Assembly: GCA_022072445.1 (NCBI GenBank)
Contig: JAJVHV010000010.1
Coordinates: forward strand, 124,001 to 188,000
DNA length: 64,000 bases
Source of the DNA: Phycisphaerae bacterium
Lineage (GTDB): Bacteria > Planctomycetota > Phycisphaerae > UBA1845 > Fen-1342
Direction of reading: 5' to 3'
Part shown: piece after piece, positions 14,625-24,162 of the stretch
How the letters are laid out: each line of letters starts with the position of its first letter
Position numbering within the stretch: the first letter of the stretch is position 1
Position numbers and translations under genes: made by a program
The notes under the pieces: model-generated
What the model saw: the letters and a program-made list of their open reading frames with translations, nothing else
The model's database searches: none
Told to the model about the DNA's origin: nothing

Positions 14625-16295
14625 ATGACCGACACAGAATTGCGACAGCTTATCGAAGCCGCGGCGGAGCTCTTACGTCCGCATTTGAAGCGCTCCGAGC
14701 CCCTACGGCGCGCTGTTTCCCTGCTAGGCAAGTGGCTTTGTGAAGAAGTCGATGGGATTTCGATAGGCGCTCCGGGCGTCGAACCAGTCCGTGCAGACGA
14801 CCGACCCATGGCTGAAGTCGGCCCGGCGCTCGATCAAGCCGAGACACGCGCACCGGCGGCGGAAGCGGTCGCCAGGCACGCGCCGGCCCCGCCCGCCAGC
14901 GCCCGAAGCAGGCCGCCGGCGTCAGCGGTTGTCCCGTTGAGGTTGGGCGGCGAGTCGGTGCAATTAGCCGTCCCGGGCACGAGTGAGGAGGCGGAGCGCG
15001 CTCGCCGGGCCGCTGAGCCCCCGCCGTCGTCGAACGGGTGGGCGACGACACTGGCACAGCGGCTGAGCCTCGATCTGGCACTGGTGGAACGGCGCTGCCG
15101 GCTCAAGGCCGACTCGTGCCGGCTGTACGTCGAACGGCTCGCCGCTCCGCCAGGCTCCGAAACGGAACACGAGCTTCGCCGCCGGATGGACGCGATGATC
15201 GCGCAGGCCAAGGCGCTTCCGGCCTGCTTTCTCTGGGTCTTCTGGCGCGAGCGGCCTCAGCCCGACCCCCAGAGCGTGCCCACGATCGCTCAAGCCTACG
15301 AAGTTCACGCCGATGCTGCCGCGGCGATGCGCAAGGTCGATGAAGAGCTGACGCCTGCGGCCGAAGACGTCAGCGAAGCGCTGCGTCTGCTGGCCGAGGC
15401 CAACTCCGCGCTACGGGTCGCGCTCGAAAAGACCTGGTTGGGCAACGACCGCGATCAGGAAGGCGTTCACTATTGGCTGAGGCACGAGACCTCACGCCGC
15501 CACATGTTCATCCAGCGCCACATGACGCTCGACGACCGCGCCGACCCGCAGAACGCGCGCGACTTGCAGGAGCGCATTGGCCGTCTGGTGACCCGCGTCG
15601 AGCAGCGCGCCCAGCGCGACAAAGCCATCAAGACCGCCATCAGCCAGGTCCGCTATCACTCGGGATTGGTCTCCCGACACCGAGCAGAGTCCGCCACCAC
15701 GCACTGGACTCGCACCGCCCAGGCGATCGAAACGCTGCGCGAGCTCGGCATTCCGGCGTCGGATCGCCGGATCATCGACGCGCTCGACCGCGACGCCGTC
15801 CGCGCGTGGTCTGCCGAACTGGCCAACTCGATCGACCTGACGACGGCCATCGAGGCGCGCCGGGCGCTCGACGAGCGCCCCGCGGACGACGAACTCGATG
15901 AGCCAGACGGCTCGCCGGCGCGCTGGAGCCCGGCGGTCGAGGAAGTCCGCGATCTCCTTCGCGGACGGCACCTGGTGCTCATCGGAGGACAGCGAAACGA
16001 CCAGGCCGTCGCCCGCATGGTCGGCGCGTTTGAGCTCGGCGACGTCGAGTGGGTGGAGCTCGTCGAGCACGGCAGTGGCGAGCCGATGCGCGCCCCGATC
16101 TGGCGGGCTGAGACCGCCGTCGTCGTCGTGATCGTCAAGCTGACCGGTCACCAGCACGCCGACGAAGCGCGTGCCGCGGCGGAAGCCGCGGGCAAGCCGT
16201 GCGTGTACCTGTCGGGCGGTTATAACCCCGAGCGCGTCGCGCGGGCGATCCTCGATCAGGCCAGTCAGCGGCTCGCCGTCGTCGAGGGCCATTGA
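14625..16295 (+). CDS. Coiled protein with C-terminal DUF2325-like domain
   Basis: A 556-residue protein of unknown function. The ATG at 14625 is preferred over a GTG at 14601 because GGAG lies eight bases upstream. Residues 1-30 form a helix (TELRQLIEAAAELLRPHL); a low-complexity Ala/Pro/Arg region follows (about 55-130), then a long helical region (about 140-430). The last 110 residues resemble DUF2325: VLIGGQRND, VEWVELVEHG, AVVVVIVKLTGHQHADEARA and GKPCVYLSGG, the pattern of a Rossmann-like fold with a conserved His after a hydrophobic strand. DUF2325 proteins are uncharacterised. No partner is obvious; it lies between a glycosyltransferase and a HEAT-repeat lipoprotein. Confidence 0.65.
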   Translation: MTDTELRQLIEAAAELLRPHLKRSEPLRRAVSLLGKWLCEEVDGISIGAPGVEPVRADDRPMAEVGPALDQAETRAPAAEAVARHAPAPPASARSRPPASAVVPLRLGGESVQLAVPGTSEEAERARRAAEPPPSSNGWATTLAQRLSLDLALVERRCRLKADSCRLYVERLAAPPGSETEHELRRRMDAMIAQAKALPACFLWVFWRERPQPDPQSVPTIAQAYEVHADAAAAMRKVDEELTPAAEDVSEALRLLAEANSALRVALEKTWLGNDRDQEGVHYWLRHETSRRHMFIQRHMTLDDRADPQNARDLQERIGRLVTRVEQRAQRDKAIKTAISQVRYHSGLVSRHRAESATTHWTRTAQAIETLRELGIPASDRRIIDALDRDAVRAWSAELANSIDLTTAIEARRALDERPADDELDEPDGSPARWSPAVEEVRDLLRGRHLVLIGGQRNDQAVARMVGAFELGDVEWVELVEHGSGEPMRAPIWRAETAVVVVIVKLTGHQHADEARAAAEAAGKPCVYLSGGYNPERVARAILDQASQRLAVVEGH

Positions 16296-16442
16296 CGGCC
16301 ATGTTCCACAGTCGACCTTCAGTGGTCAAGCGCATCCCATGGCGCTCACCTCGCCCTTCAAGATCTCCACGGAAGCGTTGACCTCCGGCGACGTTTGGGC
16401 GAAAAACAGGCACGATCCAGCAGGCGACAAGGAGGTCGAATC

Positions 16443-17627
16443 GTGAAACACCCGACTTCAACCCCGGTCCGTGCCATCAGCCCCGCCGGCTGCCGCCCAG
16501 CCATGAGCGTGCGCGACCGTCTGACGATTCGAACGCCCGCCGCCGCACGCCCATCGTGGCGGCACGATTGCGGCGTCCGGCGTCGCGCCTGCGCCGCGCT
16601 CGCGCTGGCGTCCGCGCTGCTCGCCGGCTGCTCGCAGACTCCGGCCCCCAGCGCGGCGCGCATGAGCGTGCTGGAGCAGGCTCAGCTTCGCCAACGGGCG
16701 CTGGACTTCATCCATCGCGCCGCGCGCAGCGAAATCGACGTCGTCTGCTGCAACGCCATCGAAGCGCTCGTGCAGCTCGATCCCGACGGCGGCGCGCGCC
16801 ACTTCCGCGCTGCGCTCGGCTCGCCCGTGCCGATGGTCCGCTTCGCCGGCTGCGTCGCCCTGGGCGAAATTCGCGACACTGGCGAAGTCGACCGCCTGCG
16901 ACGGCTCATCAGCGATGCCGATCCGCACGTGCAGTTGGCCGCGGCGTACGGGACCTATCGCTGCGGCGGGCGCGACGCGGGCTGGCAACTGGCCGGAGCG
17001 CTGCGCACGCACGCCGACGAAAACGTGCGGGCCGACGCCGCCTACCTGATCGGCAAGCTGGGCGAGCCCGAGGCGGCCGAGCATCTGCGGCTGGCGGCGA
17101 CGAACGACAAATCCAGCAAGGTGCGCGTGCTGGCGATCGCGGCGATGGCGCGGCTCGGCGATCGGGAGGGAATCGAGCGGCTGATTCAAGTTGCCCAGGG
17201 CGACGCGACCTCGCGGGTCGTCGCCCTTCAGAGCATCGCCGAGTTGGCGACGGAGCGGATGTGCGACGCGCTGCTCTTCGCCCTCAGCAAGGACGCCAAA
17301 GACGAATACCTTGAGAACCGGCTGATCGCGGCCCGCGGCCTGGGCAAGCTCAACGACAAGAGCGGGTTTGACCTCGCCTTTTGGGCGCTGACCCACCGGC
17401 ACGCCGACCCCAAGGACGATGAGAAGGACACGCGCATCCGCGTGCTGGCGGCCATGGCGCTGGGCGACATCGCTGACATGCGTGCCTTGGCCGAGCTCGA
17501 GAAGGCCGCCGCCGGCCAGGACGACGCGCGCGTCCAGCTTGCCGCCAGCTATGCCATCTGTCGCATCGTTCCCGCGCCGATGGGCACCGGCGGCGGCCGC
17601 TCAGCCGCCGCCGACCGGCCGCGTTGA
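16443..17627 (+). CDS. HEAT-repeat lipoprotein
   Basis: A 394-residue exported protein. The GTG at 16443 has a perfect GGAGG seven bases upstream. The N-terminus is long and basic; a hydrophobic segment (CAALALASALLAGC) ends in a lipobox at Cys63, so an internal ATG at 16503 is an alternative start. The rest is built of HEAT/PBS-lyase-type helical repeats (for example VRFAGCVALGEIRD, VRADAAYLIGKLGEPEAAEHL, VRVLAIAAMARLGDREGIERL, LENRLIAARGLGKLND), a protein-binding solenoid. Its last 27 bases overlap the convergent lipoprotein gene. No specific role can be deduced. Confidence 0.75.
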   Translation: MKHPTSTPVRAISPAGCRPAMSVRDRLTIRTPAAARPSWRHDCGVRRRACAALALASALLAGCSQTPAPSAARMSVLEQAQLRQRALDFIHRAARSEIDVVCCNAIEALVQLDPDGGARHFRAALGSPVPMVRFAGCVALGEIRDTGEVDRLRRLISDADPHVQLAAAYGTYRCGGRDAGWQLAGALRTHADENVRADAAYLIGKLGEPEAAEHLRLAATNDKSSKVRVLAIAAMARLGDREGIERLIQVAQGDATSRVVALQSIAELATERMCDALLFALSKDAKDEYLENRLIAARGLGKLNDKSGFDLAFWALTHRHADPKDDEKDTRIRVLAAMALGDIADMRALAELEKAAAGQDDARVQLAASYAICRIVPAPMGTGGGRSAAADRPR

Positions 17628-18323
17628 GATCGCGGCACCGGCCGCGGAGGGCACGTCGCGCTCGAAACCATCGGTCTCGGTACGCTCGGCGATGGCTCGT
17701 CCGCGGACCTCATCATGCTCGGCGACGAACGAGCCGAGCATCAGGTAGCGCGTCGGCTGCGTCCAGCCCGTCAACATCGCGTTGACCTGCCGCGCCACTT
17801 GCAGCCTCAGACTGCCACGCAGCCGGTCGCCGGACTCGCGGTAGACGGCCAGAATTCCGGCCAGGCTCGAAAAGCGGCTCTCGGCCGGCCCGACGCGCGC
17901 CGCCGCCCGCAGCTCCGCGTCGCGCACGGTGTAATTTCTGGCTTTGCCCTGCGGCGGCCTGTCGAGCCGCAGGGAGAGCTGAAATTCGAAATCGACGTTC
18001 GAAAGAAACGGGATCTGGACGATGCGCTCCATCGCCAGCCAGAGCCGGCCGCTTTCGTCGGTCCACCAGAAGCATCGGTCGAGCGGCAACCGCGTGACCT
18101 GGGCCGCGGGCGGATCGATCGAGCGGAAGTCGAGCGACACCAGTTCGAGATTACCCGCCGAGCACCCGCACAGCAGAATGACGAATGCAGAAGGCAGAAT
18201 GCAGCGGGCGAAGCCGCGCCCGTAAGGAAGCGGCGGGCGACGCCCCTGCCCTTCCGCGCACCGACGCCCCTGCCCAACCCGCTCCTTGCGCTTTGAGAAG
18301 TTCAGGCTATGACCCGTTTTCAT
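17601..18323 (-). CDS. Small putative lipoprotein of unknown function
   Basis: A 240-residue frame, start uncertain. Residues about 43-54 give a hydrophobic segment and lipobox (PSAFVILLCGC), followed by NLELVSLDFRSIDPP. The mature part contains FWWTDESGRLWLAMER, LSLRLDRPPQGKARNYTV and a C-terminal YLMLGSFVAEHD segment: a compact soluble domain I do not recognise. The DNA for the signal segment is a copy of a dispersed repeat (18173-18204), and the basic region before it is also repeat-like, so the true start may lie downstream or the secretion signal was acquired from a repeat. It overlaps the convergent HEAT-repeat gene by 27 bp. Confidence 0.55.
   Translation of the reverse strand: MKTGHSLNFSKRKERVGQGRRCAEGQGRRPPLPYGRGFARCILPSAFVILLCGCSAGNLELVSLDFRSIDPPAAQVTRLPLDRCFWWTDESGRLWLAMERIVQIPFLSNVDFEFQLSLRLDRPPQGKARNYTVRDAELRAAARVGPAESRFSSLAGILAVYRESGDRLRGSLRLQVARQVNAMLTGWTQPTRYLMLGSFVAEHDEVRGRAIAERTETDGFERDVPSAAGAAISTRPVGGG
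18173..18204. repeat. Dispersed repeat family A (GAATGCAGAA type), copy inside a gene
   Basis: Contains GAATGCAGAAGGCAGAATGC, the same words (GAATGCAG, AGAATG) that make up the copies at 18499-18536 and 32702-32808. It overlaps the signal-peptide codons of the minus-strand lipoprotein gene. Confidence 0.6.
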
Positions 18324-18421
18324 CGCTTCAGCGCACCGGAACCTGGCATGCGGATTTCACACTTCGCTCCGCATGTTGCAACGCCATTCTTCGGCCCGCG
18401 TTTTTTTGAGCGCCTATCCGA

Positions 18422-18441
18422 ACCCCGCACGCGAGTGCGGG
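18422..18441. repeat. Short perfect palindrome between genes
   Basis: CCCCGCAC and GTGCGGGG pair around a GCGA loop; a second inverted pair (CCACGCGCGTGG) follows about 15 bp later. Both lie in the 217-bp gap after glyA, and may serve as transcription terminators or be mobile REP-like units. Confidence 0.45.
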
Positions 18442-18498
18442 GCGGCTGAACCCTCCACGCGCGTGGTGGGTGCTGTTAGCGGTTCCTTGTTCGGCGTT

Positions 18499-18536
18499 CT
18501 CGTTCTGCATTCTGCATTCTTCATTCTGCATTGCCG
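18499..18536. repeat. Dispersed repeat family A (TGCATTCT type), intergenic copy
   Basis: Tandem TGCATTC/TTCATTC words just after the glyA stop codon, matching (in inverted orientation) the array at 32702-32808. Confidence 0.65.
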
Positions 18537-18540
18537 TTCT

Positions 18541-19803
18541 TCAGTCCGGAATCACAAACCGCGCGCACAGCTCCCGCACCCGTGCCCGCACGCGCTCGAT
18601 CGTCCCCGCGTCGCCGCCGCTGCCGATCACCTCGTGAATCAGTTCGGCGACGCGCGTCATTTCGAGCGCCTTCATGCCGCGCGAGGTCAGCGCCGGCGTG
18701 CCGATCCGCAGACCCGACGTGTGTACCGGCTTGCGCTCGTCGAATGGGATCATGTTCTTGTTTACGATGATGCCGGCCTGCTCCAGCCAGCCTTCGGCGT
18801 CCTTGCCGGTCACGTTCGGATGGTTCGAGCGCAGATCGACCAGCATGAGGTGGTTGTCGGTCCCGCCGGAGACGAGCCGGTAGCCGCGTTGCTGAAGCGC
18901 CGCGGCCAGCGCCTGCGCGTTGTCGAGGGTTTGCTGCTGATAGCTCCTGAACTCCGGCCGCAGGGCCTCGCCGAACGCCACCGCCTTGGCCGCGATGGTG
19001 TGCATGTGCGGCCCGCCCTGCGTTCCCGGAAACACCCAGCGGTCGACGAGCTTCGCGTCCGCTTCGCCGCACAGGATCAACCCGCCACGCGGCCCACGCA
19101 GCGTCTTGTGCGTCGTCGTCGTCACGAAATCCGCGTGCGGCAGCGGCGACGGATGCAGGCCCACCGCCACCATTCCCGCGATGTGCGCGATGTCGGCCAT
19201 CAGCCGCGCGCCACACTCCCGCGCGATCTCGCCGAACGCGGCGAAGTCGATCGTTCGCGGATAAGCCGACGCGCCGCAGATGATCAGCTTGGGCTTGCAC
19301 TCCTGCGCCAGCCGGCGGATCGCCGCCATGTCGCAGCGCTCCGTCTGGCGATCCACGCCGTAATGCACGATTTTGTACGTCGCGCCGCTGAAGTTCAGCT
19401 TCATGCCGTGCGTCAGGTGACCGCCGTGCGCCAGGTCGAGCGACAGCACCGTGTCGCCGGGCTGAAGCACGACCAGGTACACCGCCGTGTTGGCCTGCGC
19501 GCCGGAGTGCGGCTGCACGTTCGCGTGCGCGGCGCCGGGAAAGAGCTTCAGCGCCCGTTCGATCGCCAGGCTCTCGACCGTGTCCATGTTCACGCAGCCG
19601 CCGTAGTAGCGCTTTCCGGGATAGCCCTCGGCGTACTTGTGCGCAAAAACCGAGCCTGACGCCTGGCGGACGGCCAGCGAGGTGTGATTCTCCGAGGCGA
19701 TCAGCTCGAGCGTGCTCTGCTGGCGATCGATCTCGGCCCTCAGGGCGGCGGCGACGGCCGCGTCGGATTCAAACAGCGGACGGGAGAGAATTCCTGCACT
19801 CAT
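18541..19803 (-). CDS. glyA: Serine hydroxymethyltransferase
   Basis: PLP enzyme interconverting serine and glycine with transfer of a one-carbon unit to tetrahydrofolate, in the cytoplasm. The 420-residue protein has normal length, with [13 protein letters not shown] near the N-terminus, [26 protein letters not shown], a [10 protein letters not shown] segment and the PLP-lysine motif [14 protein letters not shown]. The start at 19803 (MSAGIL) fits the family; the frame is open upstream but without homology. The gene is followed by repeat DNA. It lies 38 bp downstream of a lipoprotein gene on the same strand. Confidence 0.97.
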   Translation of the reverse strand: MSAGILSRPLFESDAAVAAALRAEIDRQQSTLELIASENHTSLAVRQASGSVFAHKYAEGYPGKRYYGGCVNMDTVESLAIERALKLFPGAAHANVQPHSGAQANTAVYLVVLQPGDTVLSLDLAHGGHLTHGMKLNFSGATYKIVHYGVDRQTERCDMAAIRRLAQECKPKLIICGASAYPRTIDFAAFGEIARECGARLMADIAHIAGMVAVGLHPSPLPHADFVTTTTHKTLRGPRGGLILCGEADAKLVDRWVFPGTQGGPHMHTIAAKAVAFGEALRPEFRSYQQQTLDNAQALAAALQQRGYRLVSGGTDNHLMLVDLRSNHPNVTGKDAEGWLEQAGIIVNKNMIPFDERKPVHTSGLRIGTPALTSRGMKALEMTRVAELIHEVIGSGGDAGTIERVRARVRELCARFVIPD

Positions 19804-19841
19804 GTCTTCCACTCTGCCACAAAACGGTTGATTGGCCCAAC

Positions 19842-20414
19842 CTACGGCGCCGACCCCGTCGACTCCGAACCGCCCGGCGCGGCGCGCGACAGCGCCCATT
19901 CGCGCAGCTCGTTGAGTAGCGAGCGCTCCAGCGCGCGGTCGCGACGCACGCGCGACCAGACCGTATTCTGCCGGTCCGTCGTCGCCGCGTCTCGCTCGAT
20001 CGGCGTATAACCCGGCCGGTCGCCCAGGCGAGAGTCGTTCGCCGGCGAGAGGCTGGTCGTCGTCTCCCGGCGCTCCAGATCGACCCGCACCTCCGCGACC
20101 GATCCGTCGCCCGAGGGACGGATGCGCAGCCGCGCGCTGCGGCGGACGGTGGTCGGACCGCCGACGAGGTCGCGGGCCGAGCCCGTGTCGCGCGTCACGA
20201 CGTATTCGCTGGGTGGAACGTCGATGGTCAGCGCGTCGCGATCCGCCGAGACGCGGCCGAACTCACGCCGGAAGATCGTCACGGCGCCGTCGAACGCTTC
20301 CTGCGGCGCCACCGCCACCATCACGCGCGATTCGTAGGTCACAACCTCGGTTGACTCGGCGCAGCCGGCGGCGGCGGCGCTCAGTCCCGCCAGCAGAATC
20401 AGAATCCCACGCAT
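19842..20414 (-). CDS. Small lipoprotein of unknown function
   Basis: A 190-residue exported protein. The ATG at 20414 has GGGAGCAAGG directly upstream and gives a clean signal peptide, [18 protein letters not shown], with lipidated Cys18. The mature part has [31 protein letters not shown] and [20 protein letters not shown], a small alpha/beta domain, then a charged C-terminus. I do not recognise the family. It lies between glyA and a TPR protein, all on the minus strand, and may belong to one transcript. Confidence 0.7.
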   Translation of the reverse strand: MRGILILLAGLSAAAAGCAESTEVVTYESRVMVAVAPQEAFDGAVTIFRREFGRVSADRDALTIDVPPSEYVVTRDTGSARDLVGGPTTVRRSARLRIRPSGDGSVAEVRVDLERRETTTSLSPANDSRLGDRPGYTPIERDAATTDRQNTVWSRVRRDRALERSLLNELREWALSRAAPGGSESTGSAP

Positions 20415-20487
20415 CCTTGCTCCCAGATCGCCGGACCGTCGCCGAACCGCGGCCGCGCCGCAAGACGCGACCGCGCCGCTGGCCCTT

Positions 20488-22161
20488 TCATGGGCGGCGC
20501 GGCGACTCAACGCCGGAGCCGCCTTCCGGCGCTGGCGGCAGCTTGGGCGGCGGCAACGTCGCCTCGCGGCGGATCATCGCCGGAAACTTCGCCATGAACG
20601 AGTCGGGCGCCGCTTCTTCGGCCGCTTTCCGCAGGTTGTCCAGCCCGCGTTCCGGCTGGCCCGAATGATACTCCAGATAGCCCAGCAGGAAGCGCAGCGT
20701 CGCATCTTCGCGCGTATTGAGCAGTTTCATCAGGTCGGCGCGGCGCAGATCGATGGTCTCGCCGCCCATGAACGCGGCCAGGTCGAACCTGAAGCGGCTG
20801 AATTCCGGAAAGCGCTGCAGTCCCGCCACCAGGTTGTACGCCGCCGTGCGGTAGTCCCCGGCGGCCAGGCTGGCGTTGGCCTTGCCCAGCAGCGGCAGCG
20901 GATTATTGGGATCGAAAACGCGGGCGTGCTCGTACTGCTGGGCCGCGTCGAGGTACTTGCCGCTGTGCATCAGGGCTTCGGCCTTGCCGAGCGAATCGTT
21001 GGTCGCGTCGGCGCCCTTGCCGACAAAGGTCTGAATCGGCGCGTCCATCACCTTGGCGCGGAACGACTCGGCGCTGAGCTGCGCGATCTCGTTTCGCTGG
21101 CCGGCCAGCGTCGGATTCCGCATGCTGGCCGACTTCATCTGGTCGAACCACTTGGCGCCCGGATCGCGCGCCAGGGCGGCGGCGATCTGCAAGTCGACAA
21201 ACACATCGAGCCCCGGCGCGACCGGCAGCTCGGAGGGTGCCGCCGCGGCGGTCTCGGCCGCGGCCGGCTGCTCCGGCGACGCCCGGCGATCGATGCTGCG
21301 GAATCCGAGCTTTTCGGACTTGTCCTCTTCGGTCAGCCGGTTGAGTCGTCGATCCAGCAGCGATCCGCCGGCGGCCCCGCTGAGCACAAGGTCATAGGCG
21401 CCGCGCGCCTCGGCCGCGGCGGCTTCGAGCGGCTGGTTCATGTTGATCGCCGGCGGAAGTGTCGGCGTGATGCGCGTGTCGATCGGCCCGCTGACCTGCG
21501 GCACGCTGCTCTGCGCCTGAAGCGCGTCGGCCTGCCCGCCGCGCAGCGTCGAGCCGGCAGTGGGCGGCTCGGTGATGAGACTCTGGCTGTTGTCGGGAGC
21601 GCGCGGCGCGACACCCAGAATCTGATCACGCAGCCGCGCGCCGGAGTCGATGCGGCTCTCGAGCCGCTGATCCAGCGGCTGCGGCACGTTCGCCGCCGGT
21701 TGGCCGGTGGTCGGTGCCGCGGCGGTGCGGTCGGCGATCAGCGTCGAACGCTGCGATTCGTAGAGCTGACGGCTGAAGGCCGTCTGCGACGGGTCGAAGT
21801 AGAGCCGCGGCGCCAGCCCGCCATAGCGCGAGTAGGAGTCGGCGGCGCTGACCGAGTCGCGCAGGAAATTACTGAGGCTGCCGCTGCCGAGCGTGGTGCG
21901 CAGTGCGTTGGGGTCGCGGATCGTCGAGAAGCTCCGCAGCGAAAGTCCGCGGCCCACGTTGCCGCTGGCCAGCGCGTTGCCGCCGAGCAACGGCGACCCA
22001 GGTCCGTAGAAATCATTCGACGCGCCGTCCAGCAGCGACGTGTTGCGATCGAACGAGCGCTGTCCCGGGAGCGTTCGCTGCGTCTGGCCGCTGGAAAGGG
22101 CGGCGAGCACCGCGGTCAGGAGCATCGCGGCGCCGAGGTGTTTGGCGTTCGGTTGGCGCAT
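20488..22161 (-). CDS. Secreted TPR-containing protein
   Basis: A 557-residue exported protein. The ATG at 22161 has AGGAGG six bases upstream. A signal peptide (AAMLLTAVLAALSSGQ) is followed by a long Ser/Gly/Pro/Gln-rich low-complexity region (about 30-330), then a helical C-terminal part with tetratricopeptide-like repeats (AEALMHSGKYLDAAQQYEHA, ANASLAAGDYRTAAYNLVAG, LLGYLEYHSGQPERGLDNLR). The frame is open much further upstream (to 24024), but that part runs antisense to rlmI and is not coding. Function unknown, probably an envelope scaffold. Confidence 0.75.
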   Translation of the reverse strand: MRQPNAKHLGAAMLLTAVLAALSSGQTQRTLPGQRSFDRNTSLLDGASNDFYGPGSPLLGGNALASGNVGRGLSLRSFSTIRDPNALRTTLGSGSLSNFLRDSVSAADSYSRYGGLAPRLYFDPSQTAFSRQLYESQRSTLIADRTAAAPTTGQPAANVPQPLDQRLESRIDSGARLRDQILGVAPRAPDNSQSLITEPPTAGSTLRGGQADALQAQSSVPQVSGPIDTRITPTLPPAINMNQPLEAAAAEARGAYDLVLSGAAGGSLLDRRLNRLTEEDKSEKLGFRSIDRRASPEQPAAAETAAAAPSELPVAPGLDVFVDLQIAAALARDPGAKWFDQMKSASMRNPTLAGQRNEIAQLSAESFRAKVMDAPIQTFVGKGADATNDSLGKAEALMHSGKYLDAAQQYEHARVFDPNNPLPLLGKANASLAAGDYRTAAYNLVAGLQRFPEFSRFRFDLAAFMGGETIDLRRADLMKLLNTREDATLRFLLGYLEYHSGQPERGLDNLRKAAEEAAPDSFMAKFPAMIRREATLPPPKLPPAPEGGSGVESPRRP

Positions 22162-22410
22162 ATCAACCTCCTGCGGCCCGGCGGGCCGGCTGGCGAGACT
22201 TATCAGACGATTATATCCGTTCCACGCGGCGGCCGGGCATGCGGGCACGATCGCCGCCGGCCTGTCGCAAGCGGCGCGCCAGCCCGAGGGGTGCTCGCTG
22301 CCGCGTGGGGCGCGGGATCGGCCCTGCCGGTGCGTGGCAAGCGCTGCGCCGCGGCGGCAGAGGTTGCGCGTCCGTTTGCGTAATGCCGCGGGCCGCGTGA
22401 CGATGTCGGC

Positions 22411-23799
22411 ATGACGCGATCCGACGAGCCGCGGGCCGCCCGCCCGAACCGCCGACCGCCGCGGCCCGCGACACCATCCGGCCGGGGAGGGGCGGCGTCG
22501 CGCCGGGGCGGTCCGGGGACCGAACGGAGCGAGAAGGACGCACCGCCGCCGCCGGTGGATACGTTTGAGCGTCCCTGGGTGCTGCTCCGCTCGGCGACGC
22601 TGCACCCGTTTGTTTATCGCAAGATGGTGCGCGAGGTGGACACGTCGGCGCGGCCGGGCGACGTGGTCAGCGTGTATGACCGGCACGGCGCGCTGTATGC
22701 CCGCGGGCTGTACAACCCTCATTCGCAGATTGTGGTGCGGCTGCTGGGCTTCGGCCCCGCGCCGATCGACGCCGAGTTCTGGCGGCAGCGGCTGTCGGCC
22801 GCCGTGCAGCTCCGCCGCGACCTGCGGATCGACGAGCAGACGGATGCGTACCGGCTCGTGCACGCCGAGGGTGACGGCGTGAGCGGGCTGGTGGTGGAGC
22901 GATTCGCGGACTGTCTGGTGTGCGAGGTTTTCTCGCTGGGGATCCATCAGCGACTGCCGATCATCGTGCCGGAGCTGGCGGGGCTGCTGGGCCAACCGGG
23001 GAGCCTGGACCGGCCGGGGCGCAGCATGCCCGCATGGCGCGCGTTCGCGCGGGCCGACGCGCGCAGCGAGGCGCTCGAGGGCTTCTCGTGCCGGGGCGTG
23101 CGGCGGGTGGCGACGTCGCCGGGCGAGATCGCGAGCGAGGAGACGGTTGAGTCGCCGCCGAACCTGGTGATTCGCGAGCACGGCGTGCGGTACCGCGTGG
23201 ACATCGGGGCGCAGAAGACCGGGTTTTTCTGCGATCAGCGTGAGAACCGGCGGCGCTTCGCGGCGCTGTGTCGTGACGCGGACGTTCTGGACGTGTGCTG
23301 CTACACGGGTGGATTCGGGCTGTGCGCGAAGCTGCTGGGCGGAGCGCGGGCGGTGACGGCAGTCGATCTGGACGAGGCGGCGCTGGGTGTGGCGCGTGAG
23401 AACGTGAATCTGAATCAGACGCGGATCGACCTGGCGCACGCCGACGCGTTCATCTATCTGCGGCAGATGATCGCGATATCGCGGACTTTCGACGCGGTGG
23501 TGCTCGATCCGCCGAAGCTGGCGTTGTCGCGTGCGGACTACGACGAGGCGATGCGGAAGTATCACGATTTGAACGTGCTGGCGCTGCAGGTGGTGCGGCC
23601 GGGCGGTTTCCTGGTGACGTGCAGTTGCAGCGGGCTGGTTTCGGCGGCAGCGTTCGTCGAGTGTGTTCTGCGGGCGGCGAAGCGTGTGGGGCGGGTGGTG
23701 CAGATGATCGACTTGACGGGTGCGGGTCCGGACCATCCGGTGATGCTGAGTTGTCCGGAGTCGTCCTATCTGAAGGCGGCCTGGCTGCGGGTCGGCTGA
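22411..23799 (+). CDS. rlmI: RlmI-like 23S rRNA (cytosine) methyltransferase
   Basis: Class I SAM-dependent RNA methyltransferase of the RlmI/RlmK COG1092 group, which makes m5C in 23S rRNA. The 462-residue protein has a basic Pro/Arg-rich N-terminal extension of about 48 residues, a PUA domain (VLLRSATLHPFVYRKMV, GDVVSVYD, YARGLYNPHSQIVVRLL), the EEHG-like central part, and a Rossmann domain with DVCCYTGGFGLCA as SAM motif, AVDLDEAAL and VVLDPPKLA as the catalytic DPPK segment, plus a C-terminal SCSGLV strand. A segment near residues 195-245 is longer than in E. coli. It is divergent from the TPR protein gene. Confidence 0.88.
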   Translation: MTRSDEPRAARPNRRPPRPATPSGRGGAASRRGGPGTERSEKDAPPPPVDTFERPWVLLRSATLHPFVYRKMVREVDTSARPGDVVSVYDRHGALYARGLYNPHSQIVVRLLGFGPAPIDAEFWRQRLSAAVQLRRDLRIDEQTDAYRLVHAEGDGVSGLVVERFADCLVCEVFSLGIHQRLPIIVPELAGLLGQPGSLDRPGRSMPAWRAFARADARSEALEGFSCRGVRRVATSPGEIASEETVESPPNLVIREHGVRYRVDIGAQKTGFFCDQRENRRRFAALCRDADVLDVCCYTGGFGLCAKLLGGARAVTAVDLDEAALGVARENVNLNQTRIDLAHADAFIYLRQMIAISRTFDAVVLDPPKLALSRADYDEAMRKYHDLNVLALQVVRPGGFLVTCSCSGLVSAAAFVECVLRAAKRVGRVVQMIDLTGAGPDHPVMLSCPESSYLKAAWLRVG

Positions 23800-24162
23800 G
23801 GCGTGGCGGGGCGCTGGGCGTGCGGCCGGTTTGTGGCGGGTTCGATAACGGTGGGCGATGGCGTTCAGGTTTCTCATGCTGATAGTGTAGCACAGATTTC
23901 TAGAAATGCAAGGTGCGACGCGAGCGGATGAAAAAACGTCTGCGGGTGTTATCGGGCGCGAGCTTGCGCGAAGGGGCGCCGCCAACCGAGCCCCGACCGT
24001 CAGGGAGGGGCCCGGGGCGGACACAGGTGTTCATGTCTCGGTGTATTGGCGGCGTTCGCGCGGGCGCGATGCGCCGAGTCCGTAGGCACGTTCTGGTCGC
24101 ACCGGCATTCGCCCTCCGAACGCCTCCATTCAGGCTCGCTTCTCGCTCGCGTGCTGGCAGAG
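23800..24162. other. Non-coding stretch with an inverted copy of repeat family C
   Basis: No gene recognised. At about 23991-24013 GAGCCCCGACC...GGGAGGGG is the inverse complement of the core found seven times in the following array. The stretch also has a short palindrome TTTCTAGAAA near 23897. Confidence 0.55.

Noticed and set aside
22162-24024. Upstream extension of the minus-strand TPR frame, giving a 1178-residue protein
   Set aside because: It runs antisense to rlmI, has no homology and its composition is that of a GC-rich reverse frame. The Shine-Dalgarno and signal peptide support the start at 22161.
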